Shown here in pieces: positions 15,537 to 24,239 of a stretch of 36,670 nucleotides of DNA. The stretch's first letter is position 1. Each line of letters starts with the position of its first letter. A program made the position numbers and the translations under genes. The stretch is from Fidelibacterota bacterium. Its GTDB lineage: Bacteria > Fidelibacterota > UBA8477 > JABMPR01. The stretch covers positions 1 through 36,670 of the forward strand of contig JAIPGJ010000016.1 of assembly GCA_021736185.1 (NCBI GenBank), in the 5' to 3' direction. A model generated the notes under the pieces. It was not told the origin of the DNA and ran no database searches. It saw only the letters and a program-made list of their open reading frames with translations.

Positions 15537-15724
15537 TTTCTATCAATATATGCGAAAGATAACGCACATTCATAAATATACAATTGTTATGATCTGTTGC
15601 GGACCAGGATAGCTTGATACTAAACAACTCGAATTGTTATCGTTATGAAGAAGCTTGATCTTTATTATGCCTAAAAAATAGCTAAATTCCGGTTCAGAAA
15701 ATTGAATAATAAGGGGTGGTTATA

Positions 15725-16189
15725 ATGAGTAGCTATAAATCAATCAGTTTGCTTGTTTCATTGTTGTTGTTGGTCTCTCTCTTGAGTGGGCAAACGGTCA
15801 CTCAGGAATATGCTGAGGGTAAAGTGTTTCTCGCGAATGGGTTGACTCTGGAGGGCAAGACTTTGCGCATGACCATGGAATCGGTTGCCCTTGAGGTGGG
15901 AGGCCAGGAGCAGGTATTTATGCTTGCTGATGTGGTTCAAGTCATGGCAAAAAAGGGGAAAGCCAAAAAATTCGGACAAAATTGTGCCGGGTCATGTATC
16001 GGTGTAAACCTTGGACTGTGGCTGGCTTCCAATGGAACGACGATTGATGCCGATGGGAACGAAGTCGATATTAAGCCTGTCCAACAGATCATCAGCATTG
16101 CCTTGTGGGGTGGCGTTTCATATGGAATTGGATATCTCATCGGTAAAGTGAGCGATGATTGGCAGGTTGTTTATTTAAATAGAGGTTGA
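15725..16189 (+). CDS. small exported or membrane protein of unknown function
   Basis: A 154-residue protein not recognised as a known family. ATG 15725 is chosen over an upstream GTG because AAGGGG lies about nine bases before it. There is a signal-like segment (ISLLVSLLLLVSLLSG, about 7-22), then a short beta-rich part (KVFLANGLTLEGKTLRM, then VALEVGGQEQVFMLADVVQV), a basic stretch KKGKAKKFG, and a glycine-rich hydrophobic region near the end (IISIALWGGVSYGIGYLIG) that may be a transmembrane hairpin. Two cysteines lie close together (QNCAGSCIG). A small membrane-associated domain like those linked to lipid or RNA stress responses would fit, but no function can be assigned. The arsC-like gene begins 12 bases downstream. 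Confidence 0.7.
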   Translation: MSSYKSISLLVSLLLLVSLLSGQTVTQEYAEGKVFLANGLTLEGKTLRMTMESVALEVGGQEQVFMLADVVQVMAKKGKAKKFGQNCAGSCIGVNLGLWLASNGTTIDADGNEVDIKPVQQIISIALWGGVSYGIGYLIGKVSDDWQVVYLNRG

Positions 16190-16201
16190 TACTCAAAATA
16201 T

Positions 16202-16618
16202 ATGAAGAAAAAAATTCTCTTTTTATGCACGGGAAATTCCTGTCGTTCACAAATTGGTGAAGGATTGATGCGACATCTGGCTAATGACAAGTATGAGGTT
16301 TATTCTGCCGGTGTAGAACCCAGCCGGCTGCATCCCATGTCCATTCTGGTTATGGATGAGATCGGTGTGGACATCAGACATCAAAGCTCAGATGATGTGC
16401 TTGATTATATTGATACCGGAATAGACATCGTCATTTCAGTGTGTGATCACGCTGCTCAGACCTGCCCGACCTTTCCAGGCCAGGTCCAGCGGATTCATTG
16501 GAGTATCAAAGATCCTTTTCATGGCTGGGATATTGACGAATCCAAACTTCCGGACTACCGCAAAACCCGTGATGATCTCAAACAACGGATTGAGAAATTT
16601 CTTTTCAACCCAGCCTGA
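16202..16618 (+). CDS. arsC: arsenate reductase, thioredoxin-coupled ArsC (low-Mr phosphatase fold)
   Basis: Reduces arsenate to arsenite in the cytoplasm using a cysteine relay. The P-loop CTGNSCR gives catalytic Cys9 and Arg15 (C-X5-R). The two further relay cysteines, Cys81 and Cys88 in SVCDHAAQTCPTFPG, are the pattern of the S. aureus pI258-type, thioredoxin-coupled ArsC, and SIKDPF supplies the catalytic Asp104. 138 residues is the normal length. All relay residues being present makes arsenate reductase more likely than a tyrosine phosphatase. No arsenite exporter or ArsR gene is nearby in this window. The alkyltransferase gene starts 8 bases after the stop, so the two are probably co-transcribed. 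Confidence 0.9.
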   Translation: MKKKILFLCTGNSCRSQIGEGLMRHLANDKYEVYSAGVEPSRLHPMSILVMDEIGVDIRHQSSDDVLDYIDTGIDIVISVCDHAAQTCPTFPGQVQRIHWSIKDPFHGWDIDESKLPDYRKTRDDLKQRIEKFLFNPA

Positions 16619-16626
16619 TCTCCCAG

Positions 16627-17145
16627 ATGATTATATACTACAGGGAGGTGGATTCACCCCTGGGACGACTGTCTCTGGGTCAACACCCTGAAGGCTTATG
16701 TCTGCTTACTTTGGGTGAAGGTGCCCGCGAGACATTTATTTTTGCTATTGAAAAAATGTACCCGGAAGCTCATCTCAAGGAATCCGCTTCAGCCCTTGAG
16801 GAAACCATTGATCAATTGTTGGAATACTTCAACGGCCAACGAAGCATTTTTGAGATTAAGCTGTTTTTGAAGGGAACTGAGTTTCAAAGACAGGTATGGA
16901 GCGCCCTAAAAAAAATACCCTATGGAAAAACCATTTCTTATGGCGACCTAGCAAAACGCCTGAATAAACCTGGAGCCATGCGGGCAGTGGGGGCAGCCAA
17001 TGGTCAAAACCCCATCCCCATTATTATTCCCTGTCATCGAGTCATTGCCGCCGATGGTTCACTTGGTGGCTATACTGGCGGTCTGGAGATCAAACGCAAG
17101 TTACTGGATCTGGAACAGCAGCAGTTTACACCCACATTGTTTTAA
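16627..17145 (+). CDS. ogt: methylated-DNA--protein-cysteine methyltransferase
   Basis: Suicide repair enzyme that removes methyl groups from O6-methylguanine (and O4-methylthymine) onto its own cysteine. The active site IIIPCHRVIAADGSLGGYTGG is complete, with acceptor Cys136; before it are the recognition helix and arginine finger region (YGDLAKRLNKPGAMRAVGAANG) typical of Ogt/MGMT. The N-terminal RNase-H-like domain occupies about residues 1-80. 172 residues is the usual Ogt length. There is no Ada-type regulatory domain. It follows arsC by 8 bases, and a palindrome with terminator-like placement lies just after its stop. Confidence 0.93.
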   Translation: MIIYYREVDSPLGRLSLGQHPEGLCLLTLGEGARETFIFAIEKMYPEAHLKESASALEETIDQLLEYFNGQRSIFEIKLFLKGTEFQRQVWSALKKIPYGKTISYGDLAKRLNKPGAMRAVGAANGQNPIPIIIPCHRVIAADGSLGGYTGGLEIKRKLLDLEQQQFTPTLF

Positions 17146-17155
17146 CAAATTAATA

Positions 17156-17186
17156 GCCTTCCGAAGGTTCAAAACCTTCGGAAGGC
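17156..17186. repeat. dispersed palindrome, copy 2 (possible bidirectional terminator)
   Basis: Perfect 14-bp arms, GCCTTCCGAAGGTT (17156-17169) and its complement (17173-17186), with a CAA loop. It lies between the convergent ogt and phoH-like genes, where a bidirectional terminator is expected, though no long T-run follows. Compared with the other copies, the variable stem position is C:G. Confidence 0.85.
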
Positions 17187-17207
17187 CGTTTCCCCCCCAG
17201 ATCAGTA

Positions 17208-18521
17208 TTACAATAGATTCGATGCCAACTCTGCCAGTGCGGATCGTTCTCCCTTTTCAAGATTCATATGGGCATATAAGCGCTGCCCCTTAAAGCGATC
17301 AATGAGATAGGAAAGTCCGTTGGACTGGCTGTCCAGGAAGGGATGGTCAATCTGGAAAATATCTCCCGTAAAGACCACTTTGGTTCCCTCGCCGGCGCGG
17401 GTGATGATCGTTTTTATTTCATGAGGGGTGAGATTCTGCGCTTCATCCACAATAAAGAAGATTTTCTGCAAACTGCGGCCCCGAATGTAAGTCAGGGGGG
17501 CAATGACAATTTTCTCGTCTTCAACCAGTTTGTTGATCTTTTCAAACTCAGAATTGTCGTTTAAATACTGATTCTGAATCACCTTCAGATTGTCCCAGAG
17601 GGGTTGTAAGTATGGATCAATTTTGGATTTAATGTCGCCGGGTAAATACCCGATATCCTTATTGCTCAAGGGTACGATAGGTCGGGCGATATAAATTTGA
17701 CGATACGACCGCTTCTTCTCCATGGCAGCTGCCAGTGCCAGCAAGGTCTTACCGGTTCCAGCCTTGCCGGTGATGGAAACCAGCGGTATTTCATCATTGG
17801 TCAATACATCCAGAGCAAACAGCTGCTCGGCGTTTCGCGGTGTGATTCCATGGGCTGTGCGCTTGTCAAGTCGTTGCAGGAGGTCCTGATTTGGATTGTA
17901 AACAGCCAGGGCCGATTTCTGGTCATTTTTCAGGATAAAATGGTGCCAGGGTGCTGGCGTTTCCTCAATCCCACTTTGTTCAAAGGGTATTTCAAAAGGT
18001 GTTTTATAGAGTTGATCGATGACGTCAGAGTCCATATGTTCCTGAATTGACTTTCCCGTATAGAGTTCATCAACACTGGCCACCTTGTCGGTAAAGTAGT
18101 CCTGGGCTTCCAGTCCTACGGCCTTGGCCTTCATGCGCAAATTGACATCTTTGCTTACCAGAACGACTCTCTGTTTTTGAGCTTTAGAGAGTTCATAGGC
18201 CGTATATAGAATACGATGATCGGTGATATCCTCAGCGAAGACGCCTGCCAGCTCCTCGCAGGTTGAATTGATTTCCACCCGAAAGGTCCCCTGCTTGGCT
18301 CCCAGTTTGACCCCTTTTTCAAACATCTTTTCAGTAGACAGTTTATCAATGGCGCGCACAAAAGCTCGGGCATGGTAATTCAGGACATCATTGCCTTTTT
18401 TAAAGTGATCGAGCTCCTCCAGTACTGCCATGGGCAATACGATATCATTATCTTCAAAATGGTAAATGCAGTCACTATCATGGAGAATGACATTGGTATC
18501 CAGGACGAGGGTCTTTTTCAT
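17208..18521 (-). CDS. PIN-PhoH protein (PhoH2-type RNase/ATPase)
   Basis: A fusion of an N-terminal PIN-domain ribonuclease with a C-terminal PhoH ATPase, 437 residues, as in YlaK/PhoH2 proteins. PIN acidic residues: Asp8 in VLDTNVIL, Glu35/36 in VLEELDHF, Asp101 in DHRIL, Asp125 in SKDVNLR. ATPase: Walker A GKAGTGKT 252-259, ARPIVPLSNKDIGYLPGD, and Walker B FIVDEAQN at 356-363 with GDIFQIDHP as sensor. PhoH2 proteins studied elsewhere are sequence-specific RNA helicase/RNases, often paired with a small antitoxin-like gene; I see none beside this one. Translation starts at ATG 18521 with a strong AAAGGAG eight bases upstream. It is divergent from the HD-GYP gene. Confidence 0.92.
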   Translation of the reverse strand: MKKTLVLDTNVILHDSDCIYHFEDNDIVLPMAVLEELDHFKKGNDVLNYHARAFVRAIDKLSTEKMFEKGVKLGAKQGTFRVEINSTCEELAGVFAEDITDHRILYTAYELSKAQKQRVVLVSKDVNLRMKAKAVGLEAQDYFTDKVASVDELYTGKSIQEHMDSDVIDQLYKTPFEIPFEQSGIEETPAPWHHFILKNDQKSALAVYNPNQDLLQRLDKRTAHGITPRNAEQLFALDVLTNDEIPLVSITGKAGTGKTLLALAAAMEKKRSYRQIYIARPIVPLSNKDIGYLPGDIKSKIDPYLQPLWDNLKVIQNQYLNDNSEFEKINKLVEDEKIVIAPLTYIRGRSLQKIFFIVDEAQNLTPHEIKTIITRAGEGTKVVFTGDIFQIDHPFLDSQSNGLSYLIDRFKGQRLYAHMNLEKGERSALAELASNLL

Positions 18522-18722
18522 GAGAACTCCTTTCGAAAATGATTGTAAATAATCTAATAATTCAGAACGAATAATACATGAACGATTTTTCCAGCAATGG
18601 TCTTGAATTAAAAAGGAAGGAATCGATGAATAGTTGATTTCATGCTGAAAAAAGAACCCTATTTAACATCACTTCGGTTATTTTATGGCTCTTTATGTTA
18701 TATAAAACCCGGAGATTCCTGT

Positions 18723-20420
18723 ATGAATAAGAAAGCCTATATAAATCGTTCAGAAGTGAAAAACTATCTCGCCGCGACAGATCCAACGGTCTTGAATTAC
18801 ATTGAACAATGTGAAGTACAAATAGACAAACTGGCTGAAATTGGATTTCAGCTATCAGCAGAACGCGACCTGCCAACCTTGCTCAACCTTATTATTGAAG
18901 AGGGGATGCGTATTACCAACTCAGATGGCGGTACCCTCTATTTAAGAACCGAAGATGATCGTCTGGCATTCGAAATTATGAAGACCAATAGCCTGGGCAC
19001 CAACTGGGGTGGCGTAAGCGGTACCCCCATCCCCGATTTCATTTACCCCGTGAAACTTTATATGCAGGATGGCAAGCCCAACGACCATATGATTTCTGCC
19101 CATGTGGGTTTGACTGGAGAAACTCTGAATATCCCGGATGCCTATAAAAACGAAGTCTATGATTTCTCCGGCACCAAAGCTTTTGATTCTAAAAACAATT
19201 ATCGTTCTAAGTCCTTTCTCTGCATCGCCATGAAGAATCATGAGAGTGACATTATTGGCGTACTTCAGCTCATCAACGCTGCTGATCCCGTCACTGACGA
19301 GATTATTCCATTTTCTGAAGACATGCAAAAACTGATTGAATCGTTAGCCAGCCAGGCAGCCGTGGCGATCACCACGGTTCGCCTTATTGAAGGCCTGGAA
19401 AACTTATTGGAATCATTCATTCAATTGATTGCTGATGCCATTGATGAAAAATCGCCTTATACCGGTGGCCACTGTTCGCGAGTTCCCGCCCTGGCGATTA
19501 TGCTGGCTGAAAAAGTGAATCAAACCAATGAAGGTCCCTTTGCCGATGTTCAATTCTCACAGGAGGATATGGATGAGTTAAGGATTGCGGCCTGGTTGCA
19601 TGATGTAGGAAAAATCACCACACCTGAGTATGTGGTAGATAAGGCGACCAAGCTGGAAACCATCTATGACCGCGTTCATGAGCTGAATACTCGTTTTGAA
19701 GTAATAAAACGAGACGTAGAAATAGACTGTTTGAATGCAATCCTTCAAAGCCCGGATAAACAGGCTGAGCTGGAGGCAGAAAAACAAGCCAAACTTGCAC
19801 AGATCGAGGACGACCAACTATTCCTGAATGAATGCAATACGGGTGGTGAATTCATGGCCGATGACAAAAAGGAACGGGTCATCAATATTTCGAAACGGCA
19901 GATTGTACTTAATGGTGAAGCCCAAAATCTGCTCAGTGAGGAGTGGGTAATGAACCTGAATATCTCCCGCGGCACTTTGAATAATGCCGAGAGAGATAAA
20001 ATTAACGATCATATCGTAGTCACCATCGACATGCTGGAAAAATTACCCTTTCCCAAGCATCTCAAACGAGTCCCCGAGTTTGCCGGGGGCCATCACGAGA
20101 CCATGATTGGAACCGGATATCCCAAAGGCTTAACCAAGGCAGATATGTCTGTACAGGCACGTATCATGGGTATCGCAGATATCTTTGAAGCCCTCACTGC
20201 CAGTGATCGTCCCTACAAAAAGGGTAAAACGCTCTCTGAAGCCATGCGCATCATGGGCTTTTTTAAAGCCGACCAGCATATTGATGCTGACCTGTTTGAT
20301 GTCTTTCTTAGGGAAGGTGTTTTCAAGGAATATGCCGATCAGTACCTGGATACCAAATATATCGATGAAGTAAATATTCAGCAGTATCTGGATATTCAAC
20401 CCAAACCATTGAGTAATTAA
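18723..20420 (+). CDS. GAF-HD-GYP protein, probable cyclic-di-GMP phosphodiesterase
   Basis: A 565-residue cytoplasmic signalling protein. ATG 18723 is preferred to the longer frame from 18642 because GGAG sits about eight bases before it. A GAF sensory domain (about 40-220, including NSDGGTLYL and the SFLCIAMKN, IGVLQLINA strands) is joined by a short helix to an HD-GYP domain (about 225-545). Metal and catalytic residues are present: HCSRV (His250), HD in LHDVGK (His293, Asp294), HHET (457-460) and GTGYP (463-467). HD-GYP domains degrade cyclic di-GMP. Between HDVGK and HHE there is an extra block of roughly 110 residues (about 305-425), with a charged coiled stretch; it interrupts the usual H...G..L helix order. 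The PH-domain gene follows after 24 bases. Confidence 0.88.
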   Translation: MNKKAYINRSEVKNYLAATDPTVLNYIEQCEVQIDKLAEIGFQLSAERDLPTLLNLIIEEGMRITNSDGGTLYLRTEDDRLAFEIMKTNSLGTNWGGVSGTPIPDFIYPVKLYMQDGKPNDHMISAHVGLTGETLNIPDAYKNEVYDFSGTKAFDSKNNYRSKSFLCIAMKNHESDIIGVLQLINAADPVTDEIIPFSEDMQKLIESLASQAAVAITTVRLIEGLENLLESFIQLIADAIDEKSPYTGGHCSRVPALAIMLAEKVNQTNEGPFADVQFSQEDMDELRIAAWLHDVGKITTPEYVVDKATKLETIYDRVHELNTRFEVIKRDVEIDCLNAILQSPDKQAELEAEKQAKLAQIEDDQLFLNECNTGGEFMADDKKERVINISKRQIVLNGEAQNLLSEEWVMNLNISRGTLNNAERDKINDHIVVTIDMLEKLPFPKHLKRVPEFAGGHHETMIGTGYPKGLTKADMSVQARIMGIADIFEALTASDRPYKKGKTLSEAMRIMGFFKADQHIDADLFDVFLREGVFKEYADQYLDTKYIDEVNIQQYLDIQPKPLSN

Positions 20421-20430
20421 TGAGATAATA

Positions 20431-20438
20431 AGGGGAGG
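20431..20438 (+). promoter_or_regulatory. ribosome binding site that decides the start of the PH-domain gene
   Basis: AGGGGAGG abuts ATG 20439 but is six bases from the in-frame ATG 20445, so the latter is the likely start. Confidence 0.75.
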
Positions 20439-20444
20439 ATGACC

Positions 20445-21047
20445 ATGGAAATCAAGCCAGATCTTGGCAAATTGATGCGACGTGAGATTTACACGCTTCT
20501 CACCATTTCAACCGTAATCATTCTTTGTTTCCTTATTATACATGCCCTGGTCGTTATGCTTGATCCTGAAGTGACCAATGCTGAGTTTGTGAAATATGTC
20601 TGGTCCTGGGTGGCTGGGTTGCTCATTGTCTTGTGGGCAATAACACCCTGGTTTCAATATCTGTGGATAATCAATTTGAAGTATTCAGTTGAGGACGAGC
20701 GTGTCGTGGTTCAAAAGGGCATTATCTTTAAAAAGAATATCAGTATCCCCTACTCAGCCGTTACCGATTTTACCTTGAGTCGCTCCCTCTATGAAAGATG
20801 GCTGGGGATTGGAACCCTCCTAATTCAAACTGCTGGTCAGGGAGCTCAGGCAGGGGGTCATGAAGGCCGGCTGGAAGGCCTGGTTGAGTTTGAGTCGCTC
20901 CATGGTATCCTGAGAGATAGGGTCAAAGCCTTTCGAGGAAATCAAGGGCAGAATATTGTTGCTCAAGCAGAAACAATCGAGGGTGATAACGACGTCTTGA
21001 AATCCATTCTGGAAGAGATCAAAAAGATTAATCGCAAGTTGAAATAA
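20445..21047 (+). CDS. PH-domain (YdbS/YdbT-like, bPH2) membrane protein
   Basis: A 200-residue protein with two transmembrane helices near the N-terminus (about residues 20-43 and 56-75) followed by a bacterial PH-like domain of the YdbS type: LKYSVEDERVVVQKGIIFKK, then ISIPYSAVTDFTLSRSLYER, WLGIGTLLIQTAG. The tail is charged and coiled (DVLKSILEEIKKINRKLK). The function of these proteins is not established; they sit in the inner membrane with the PH domain in the cytoplasm. Start 20445 is set by the AGGGGAGG ribosome site. It follows the HD-GYP gene closely on the same strand, and its stop abuts the end of the convergent ABC permease gene (20 bases or fewer of shared 3' end). Confidence 0.85.
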   Translation: MEIKPDLGKLMRREIYTLLTISTVIILCFLIIHALVVMLDPEVTNAEFVKYVWSWVAGLLIVLWAITPWFQYLWIINLKYSVEDERVVVQKGIIFKKNISIPYSAVTDFTLSRSLYERWLGIGTLLIQTAGQGAQAGGHEGRLEGLVEFESLHGILRDRVKAFRGNQGQNIVAQAETIEGDNDVLKSILEEIKKINRKLK

Positions 21048-21770
21048 TTACCGCTTTCTCAGAAATGCTTTGAGAAAAAACAGCAAGATAACAACATGCA
21101 CAATAACCCCGAAAAATATGTCACTCCATATCCAGGGTGAGCCGAGATGACTGTGCAGAAAGGCCTTGGCTATCCAGAAGGGCGGCAGGAAAGCTGACAG
21201 CCAGTGCCAGCCTGAGTCCCAGAAAAACACCAGGGGAAAAGCCAGATACATGATTCCCAGGAGCTTGCTAAAGGCCAGTCCCTCAACCTTGTTTTCTGAG
21301 AAGACCACCAGAAAGAGGGTCCCGATAGCAGCTTCAAGGGCGACCATCATTGCAATCCCTAGCCCATGAAGTGGATTGAGGGGAACCAGAGCCGTTGCAT
21401 AGAAGATCAACAGGAAAAACACAACGCTTAACAGCATGGGCATGATAAGCTTATAAGTCAGATAACCCTGCTTTCTCAACGGCGTGATACTGATAAACTC
21501 AATCACCTCTTCATCGCGTTCATCCAGAATAATGAAGCCATAAATCATGGCGAAAAGCATACCGGGAATTTGAGTGAGAAAACAGACAATAAATAGGCGG
21601 TAGGGGCTTGGGTCAAAGCTAAACCTGGAGATGATAAGCGATTCAATCATAGGCAGGGAAAAAAGCAAGCCCGTGATAGCCAGGGGTCCAAAGAGCGCCA
21701 TGACCAAGGTGGAGTCGCGAATGATGAGCTTCAGGTCTCCCCGAGCCAGAACCATGACAGGCGTTTTCAT
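21048..21770 (-). CDS. ABC-2 type exporter permease, second subunit
   Basis: A 240-residue integral membrane protein with about six hydrophobic helices and no soluble domain. ATG 21770 (MKTPVMVLARGDLKLIIRDS) is chosen: the frame runs open to 21899, but that extension overlaps the previous permease gene and reads as unrelated low-similarity sequence, whereas 21770 begins one base after the previous stop. The N-terminal amphipathic helix (LARGDLKLIIRDSTLVMALFGP) is the typical lead of ABC-2 permeases, and YGFIILDERDEEVIEFISITP followed by LRKQGYLTYKL is the coupling loop. Together with the products of 21772-22464 and 22461-23315 it forms an exporter; substrate unknown. Confidence 0.85.
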   Translation of the reverse strand: MKTPVMVLARGDLKLIIRDSTLVMALFGPLAITGLLFSLPMIESLIISRFSFDPSPYRLFIVCFLTQIPGMLFAMIYGFIILDERDEEVIEFISITPLRKQGYLTYKLIMPMLLSVVFFLLIFYATALVPLNPLHGLGIAMMVALEAAIGTLFLVVFSENKVEGLAFSKLLGIMYLAFPLVFFWDSGWHWLSAFLPPFWIAKAFLHSHLGSPWIWSDIFFGVIVHVVILLFFLKAFLRKR

Positions 21771-21771
21771 C

Positions 21772-22464
21772 TTAAGCGGGATGCCTGACATACTTATCAA
21801 AGCGTTGATAGACCCAGCCACTGAGGACGAGGAACCAAATGAACAGGCTGGCAACTGAAAATAATTTCTCGGATAGGGCATAATCATGATCCAGCACATC
21901 CAGCAATATCAAGGTAGCGCGAGTTGGAAATACATAGAAAAGCGGCGTGTCAAAGAGACGAAGGTAAGCAAGGATGGGCAGGCTGATGGCCAGACCAATG
22001 CCCAGGGATTTTACAAAATAATCGTTCACATGTCTGGCTCTGGCGGCGAAAACAAGACCAAAAAGCGTATAAATCAGTGCGCTGAAAATGGCGCCATAAA
22101 CGAACCACATCCGATCATGTCCACCAACAGATGCGCCCAGCATGACAAAGAAGGCAGACGCAAATGAGAGGAGCAGAAAAGACAGGATTTTAGCCAGGAG
22201 GTATTCATGAAGTCGCAGGGGCGTTACAAAAAGACTTTCAGTCAAATTTTGTCCCCGTTCAAGTAGAACAATAGCTCCGATAAAAGTAAAGCCCAGAGTA
22301 CAGATATCTGTAAAAAGAATGATGGTCAGCGTGGGATATACCAGGGTTTCTGGCAATAACCTTAAAGTGATGATGTAAAGAACAGTTAGGACAGCATAGA
22401 CATAATAGAATCCGTGTCGGAACTGAAAGAGAATATCTTGTTTAAGAGCAGCCAGGAGCCTCAC
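21772..22464 (-). CDS. ABC-2 type exporter permease, first subunit
   Basis: A 230-residue membrane protein with about six hydrophobic helices. It has the same layout as the following gene: an N-terminal amphipathic segment (LAALKQDILFQFRHGFYYVY), LLERGQNLTESLFVTPLRLHEYL as coupling loop, and hydrophobic helices to the end. The start is GTG 22464, overlapping the ATPase stop (GTGA), so the exporter genes are translationally coupled. Two dissimilar small permeases plus one ATPase resemble the mycobacterial Rv2686c-Rv2688c arrangement, annotated as fluoroquinolone export; that name should not be transferred without testing. Confidence 0.85.
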   Translation of the reverse strand: MRLLAALKQDILFQFRHGFYYVYAVLTVLYIITLRLLPETLVYPTLTIILFTDICTLGFTFIGAIVLLERGQNLTESLFVTPLRLHEYLLAKILSFLLLSFASAFFVMLGASVGGHDRMWFVYGAIFSALIYTLFGLVFAARARHVNDYFVKSLGIGLAISLPILAYLRLFDTPLFYVFPTRATLILLDVLDHDYALSEKLFSVASLFIWFLVLSGWVYQRFDKYVRHPA

Positions 22465-23315
22465 TGAAGTGATCTCCCCGTGGTTTTTACAAAAACATCT
22501 TCCAGACTGGCTTCCCGGCTGTGAATAGTTTCAATGTGATATTTATATAATATTTTCTGAAAAATTTCGTTAGTACCAAGCTTGTCCATTGAAATAGATG
22601 TGCAAATCAGGCTTGTCCCATCCCGATATTCCAGATCTAAAAATCTTTCACCGTGCTGGAGCTTGAGTTCTCGGGGAGAATCTATCAACCGGATCTCACC
22701 GTCCACAATAAATGCGACTCTGTCACACAGGGTGTCAGCCACATGCATATCATGGGTGGTGATACAAATGGTGGATCCGCGAGATTTTTCCTTAAGAATC
22801 AAAGCCTCCAATTTACGTAAATTAACAGGATCAAGACCTGCAGTGGGCTCGTCCAGAAAGATGAGCTTGGGGTTGTTCAACAAGCTTCGACAAAAATTCA
22901 GACGGACCTTCATCCCCTTGGAGAAATTACGAACTCGCGTATGGGCATCCTCCTCCAGCCCGACTGCAGTCAGAAGTTGCATGGGATCCCGGGTGCCGCT
23001 GCCATAAAATTGAGCAAAAAATTCAAGGTTCTCAAGGGCCGTGAACTTTGTATAAAGATTAGGGGTTTCAAAAGCAACGCCGATGGATTCATAGAAATCA
23101 GAGTTCAGGTTCTGAAGATTAAGACCATTGACAGAAACAGTCCCCCGGTATCGATTCAGAATACCAATGAGAATTTTTTGGGTCGTGCTTTTTCCAGCTC
23201 CACTGGGACCCAGGAATCCAAAAACTTCACCATCGTCAATGTGAAAGGTTAATCCCCGGAGTGTGTCGTGGGGGTTCGACCCATAGGCGAAGTGGAGATC
23301 TTTTACCTCAATCAT
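22461..23315 (-). CDS. ABC exporter ATP-binding protein
   Basis: A 284-residue ATPase that would energise the two permeases downstream. Walker A GPSGAGKST 36-44, signature NFSKGMKVRL at 130-139 (FSKGM instead of LSGGQ, common in ABC-2 exporters), Walker B LIFLDEP 151-157, H-loop His188 in TTHD. The Q-loop position reads AFETPNLY, with Glu83 where Gln is usual, seen in several exporters of this class. A C-terminal extension (about 215-284) resembles those of CcmA/DrrA-type subunits (SREASLEDVFVKTTGR). Start ATG 23315 follows a GAGGGGG ribosome site. First gene of a three-gene operon. Confidence 0.92.
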   Translation of the reverse strand: MIEVKDLHFAYGSNPHDTLRGLTFHIDDGEVFGFLGPSGAGKSTTQKILIGILNRYRGTVSVNGLNLQNLNSDFYESIGVAFETPNLYTKFTALENLEFFAQFYGSGTRDPMQLLTAVGLEEDAHTRVRNFSKGMKVRLNFCRSLLNNPKLIFLDEPTAGLDPVNLRKLEALILKEKSRGSTICITTHDMHVADTLCDRVAFIVDGEIRLIDSPRELKLQHGERFLDLEYRDGTSLICTSISMDKLGTNEIFQKILYKYHIETIHSREASLEDVFVKTTGRSLQ

Positions 23316-23336
23316 TAAAAAGCCCCCTCGTGAATC

Positions 23337-24176
23337 TTATTTGTCATCTATGAGTTGAATCCCACGTGGTTCCAGCTTGATCAGACGTTTTTTATAAAGC
23401 GCGCCCAGGGAACGTTTAAACACTTTTTTACTCAGGCCGAATTCACGGTAGATCACCTCAGGTGGCGTTTTATCATTAAAGGGTAAAAAACCCTGAGCGG
23501 CCTTCAACGAATCCAAAATCTTTTGGCTTGCTGCATCCATATGTTGACTACCAGGCTCCTGCAGGGTGATATCTATTTTCCCATCGGAACGAATATTTTT
23601 GATATAGCCTTCAAGTTGTTGACCTTGCCGTAGTGGTTGGAAGACCTCGTCTTTGAATAAGAGTCCCCAGTGAGCGTTCTCAATAATGGCCTTATAACCC
23701 AGATCTGTCCGATTAACGATAAACAGATCAACCTTGTCACCGACTGCAAAGCGTGGGTTTTCATCACTAAGAAATTTATCTAGTTTGGTGCTGGCAGCGA
23801 TACGGTTGCTGACATTATCAAGATAAGTATAGACCACATAGTGGTTTCCGGTGATCAGTTTATGACTCTGTTCGCGGAAAGGAACCAACAAATCCTTGGG
23901 AAGACCCCAATCCAAAAAGGCGCCCATTTCATTATTGTCGATAACCTTTAAACTGGCGAATTCACCCACCATGGTTTTGGGCTTCAGGGTAGAGGCGATG
24001 ATGGTGTCAGTGGAGTCAAAGTAGACAAAGACCTCCAGCATATCATCCACCCGGGTGCCTTCTGGGACCTCCCGCTTTGGTAAAAGAATATCGCCCAACT
24101 CCTCACCATCCAAATAAACGCCAAAATCTACTTCCCGCATGACATGGAGTGTATTCATTCTTCCGATTTGTGACAT
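23337..24176 (-). CDS. cvfB: CvfB-like S1-domain RNA-binding protein
   Basis: A 279-residue protein with several S1-like OB folds and a C-terminal winged helix, the architecture of CvfB/YitL. Visible: the N-terminal repeat MNTLHVMREVDFGVYLDGEE, the second repeat VIDNNEMGAFLDWGLPKDLL, the VPFREQ region, the third S1-like part (GQQLEGYIKNIRSDGKIDIT), and the winged helix FGLSKKVFKRSLGALYKKRL with IKLEPRGIQL at the end. CvfB was described in S. aureus as an RNA-binding virulence regulator; here the role is unknown, and post-transcriptional control is a reasonable guess. AAGGGG six bases before ATG 24176 supports the start. It is followed by the ABC exporter operon on the same strand. Confidence 0.88.
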   Translation of the reverse strand: MSQIGRMNTLHVMREVDFGVYLDGEELGDILLPKREVPEGTRVDDMLEVFVYFDSTDTIIASTLKPKTMVGEFASLKVIDNNEMGAFLDWGLPKDLLVPFREQSHKLITGNHYVVYTYLDNVSNRIAASTKLDKFLSDENPRFAVGDKVDLFIVNRTDLGYKAIIENAHWGLLFKDEVFQPLRQGQQLEGYIKNIRSDGKIDITLQEPGSQHMDAASQKILDSLKAAQGFLPFNDKTPPEVIYREFGLSKKVFKRSLGALYKKRLIKLEPRGIQLIDDK

Positions 24177-24239
24177 GAGACCCCTTCTATAATTGTGGAT
24201 GAAGTTAAGGATGGGAAAATGGGATGAAACTGGAAAGAT

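Noticed and set aside
21056-21079. TTTCTCA/TGAGAAA inverted repeat as a terminator
   Set aside because: It lies in the coding end of the permease gene, has a weak A/T-rich stem and is followed by A rather than T on the plus strand.
21771-21899. N-terminal extension of the second ABC-2 permease to 21899
   Set aside because: It overlaps the end of the first permease gene in another frame and does not look like a permease lead; ATG 21770 does.
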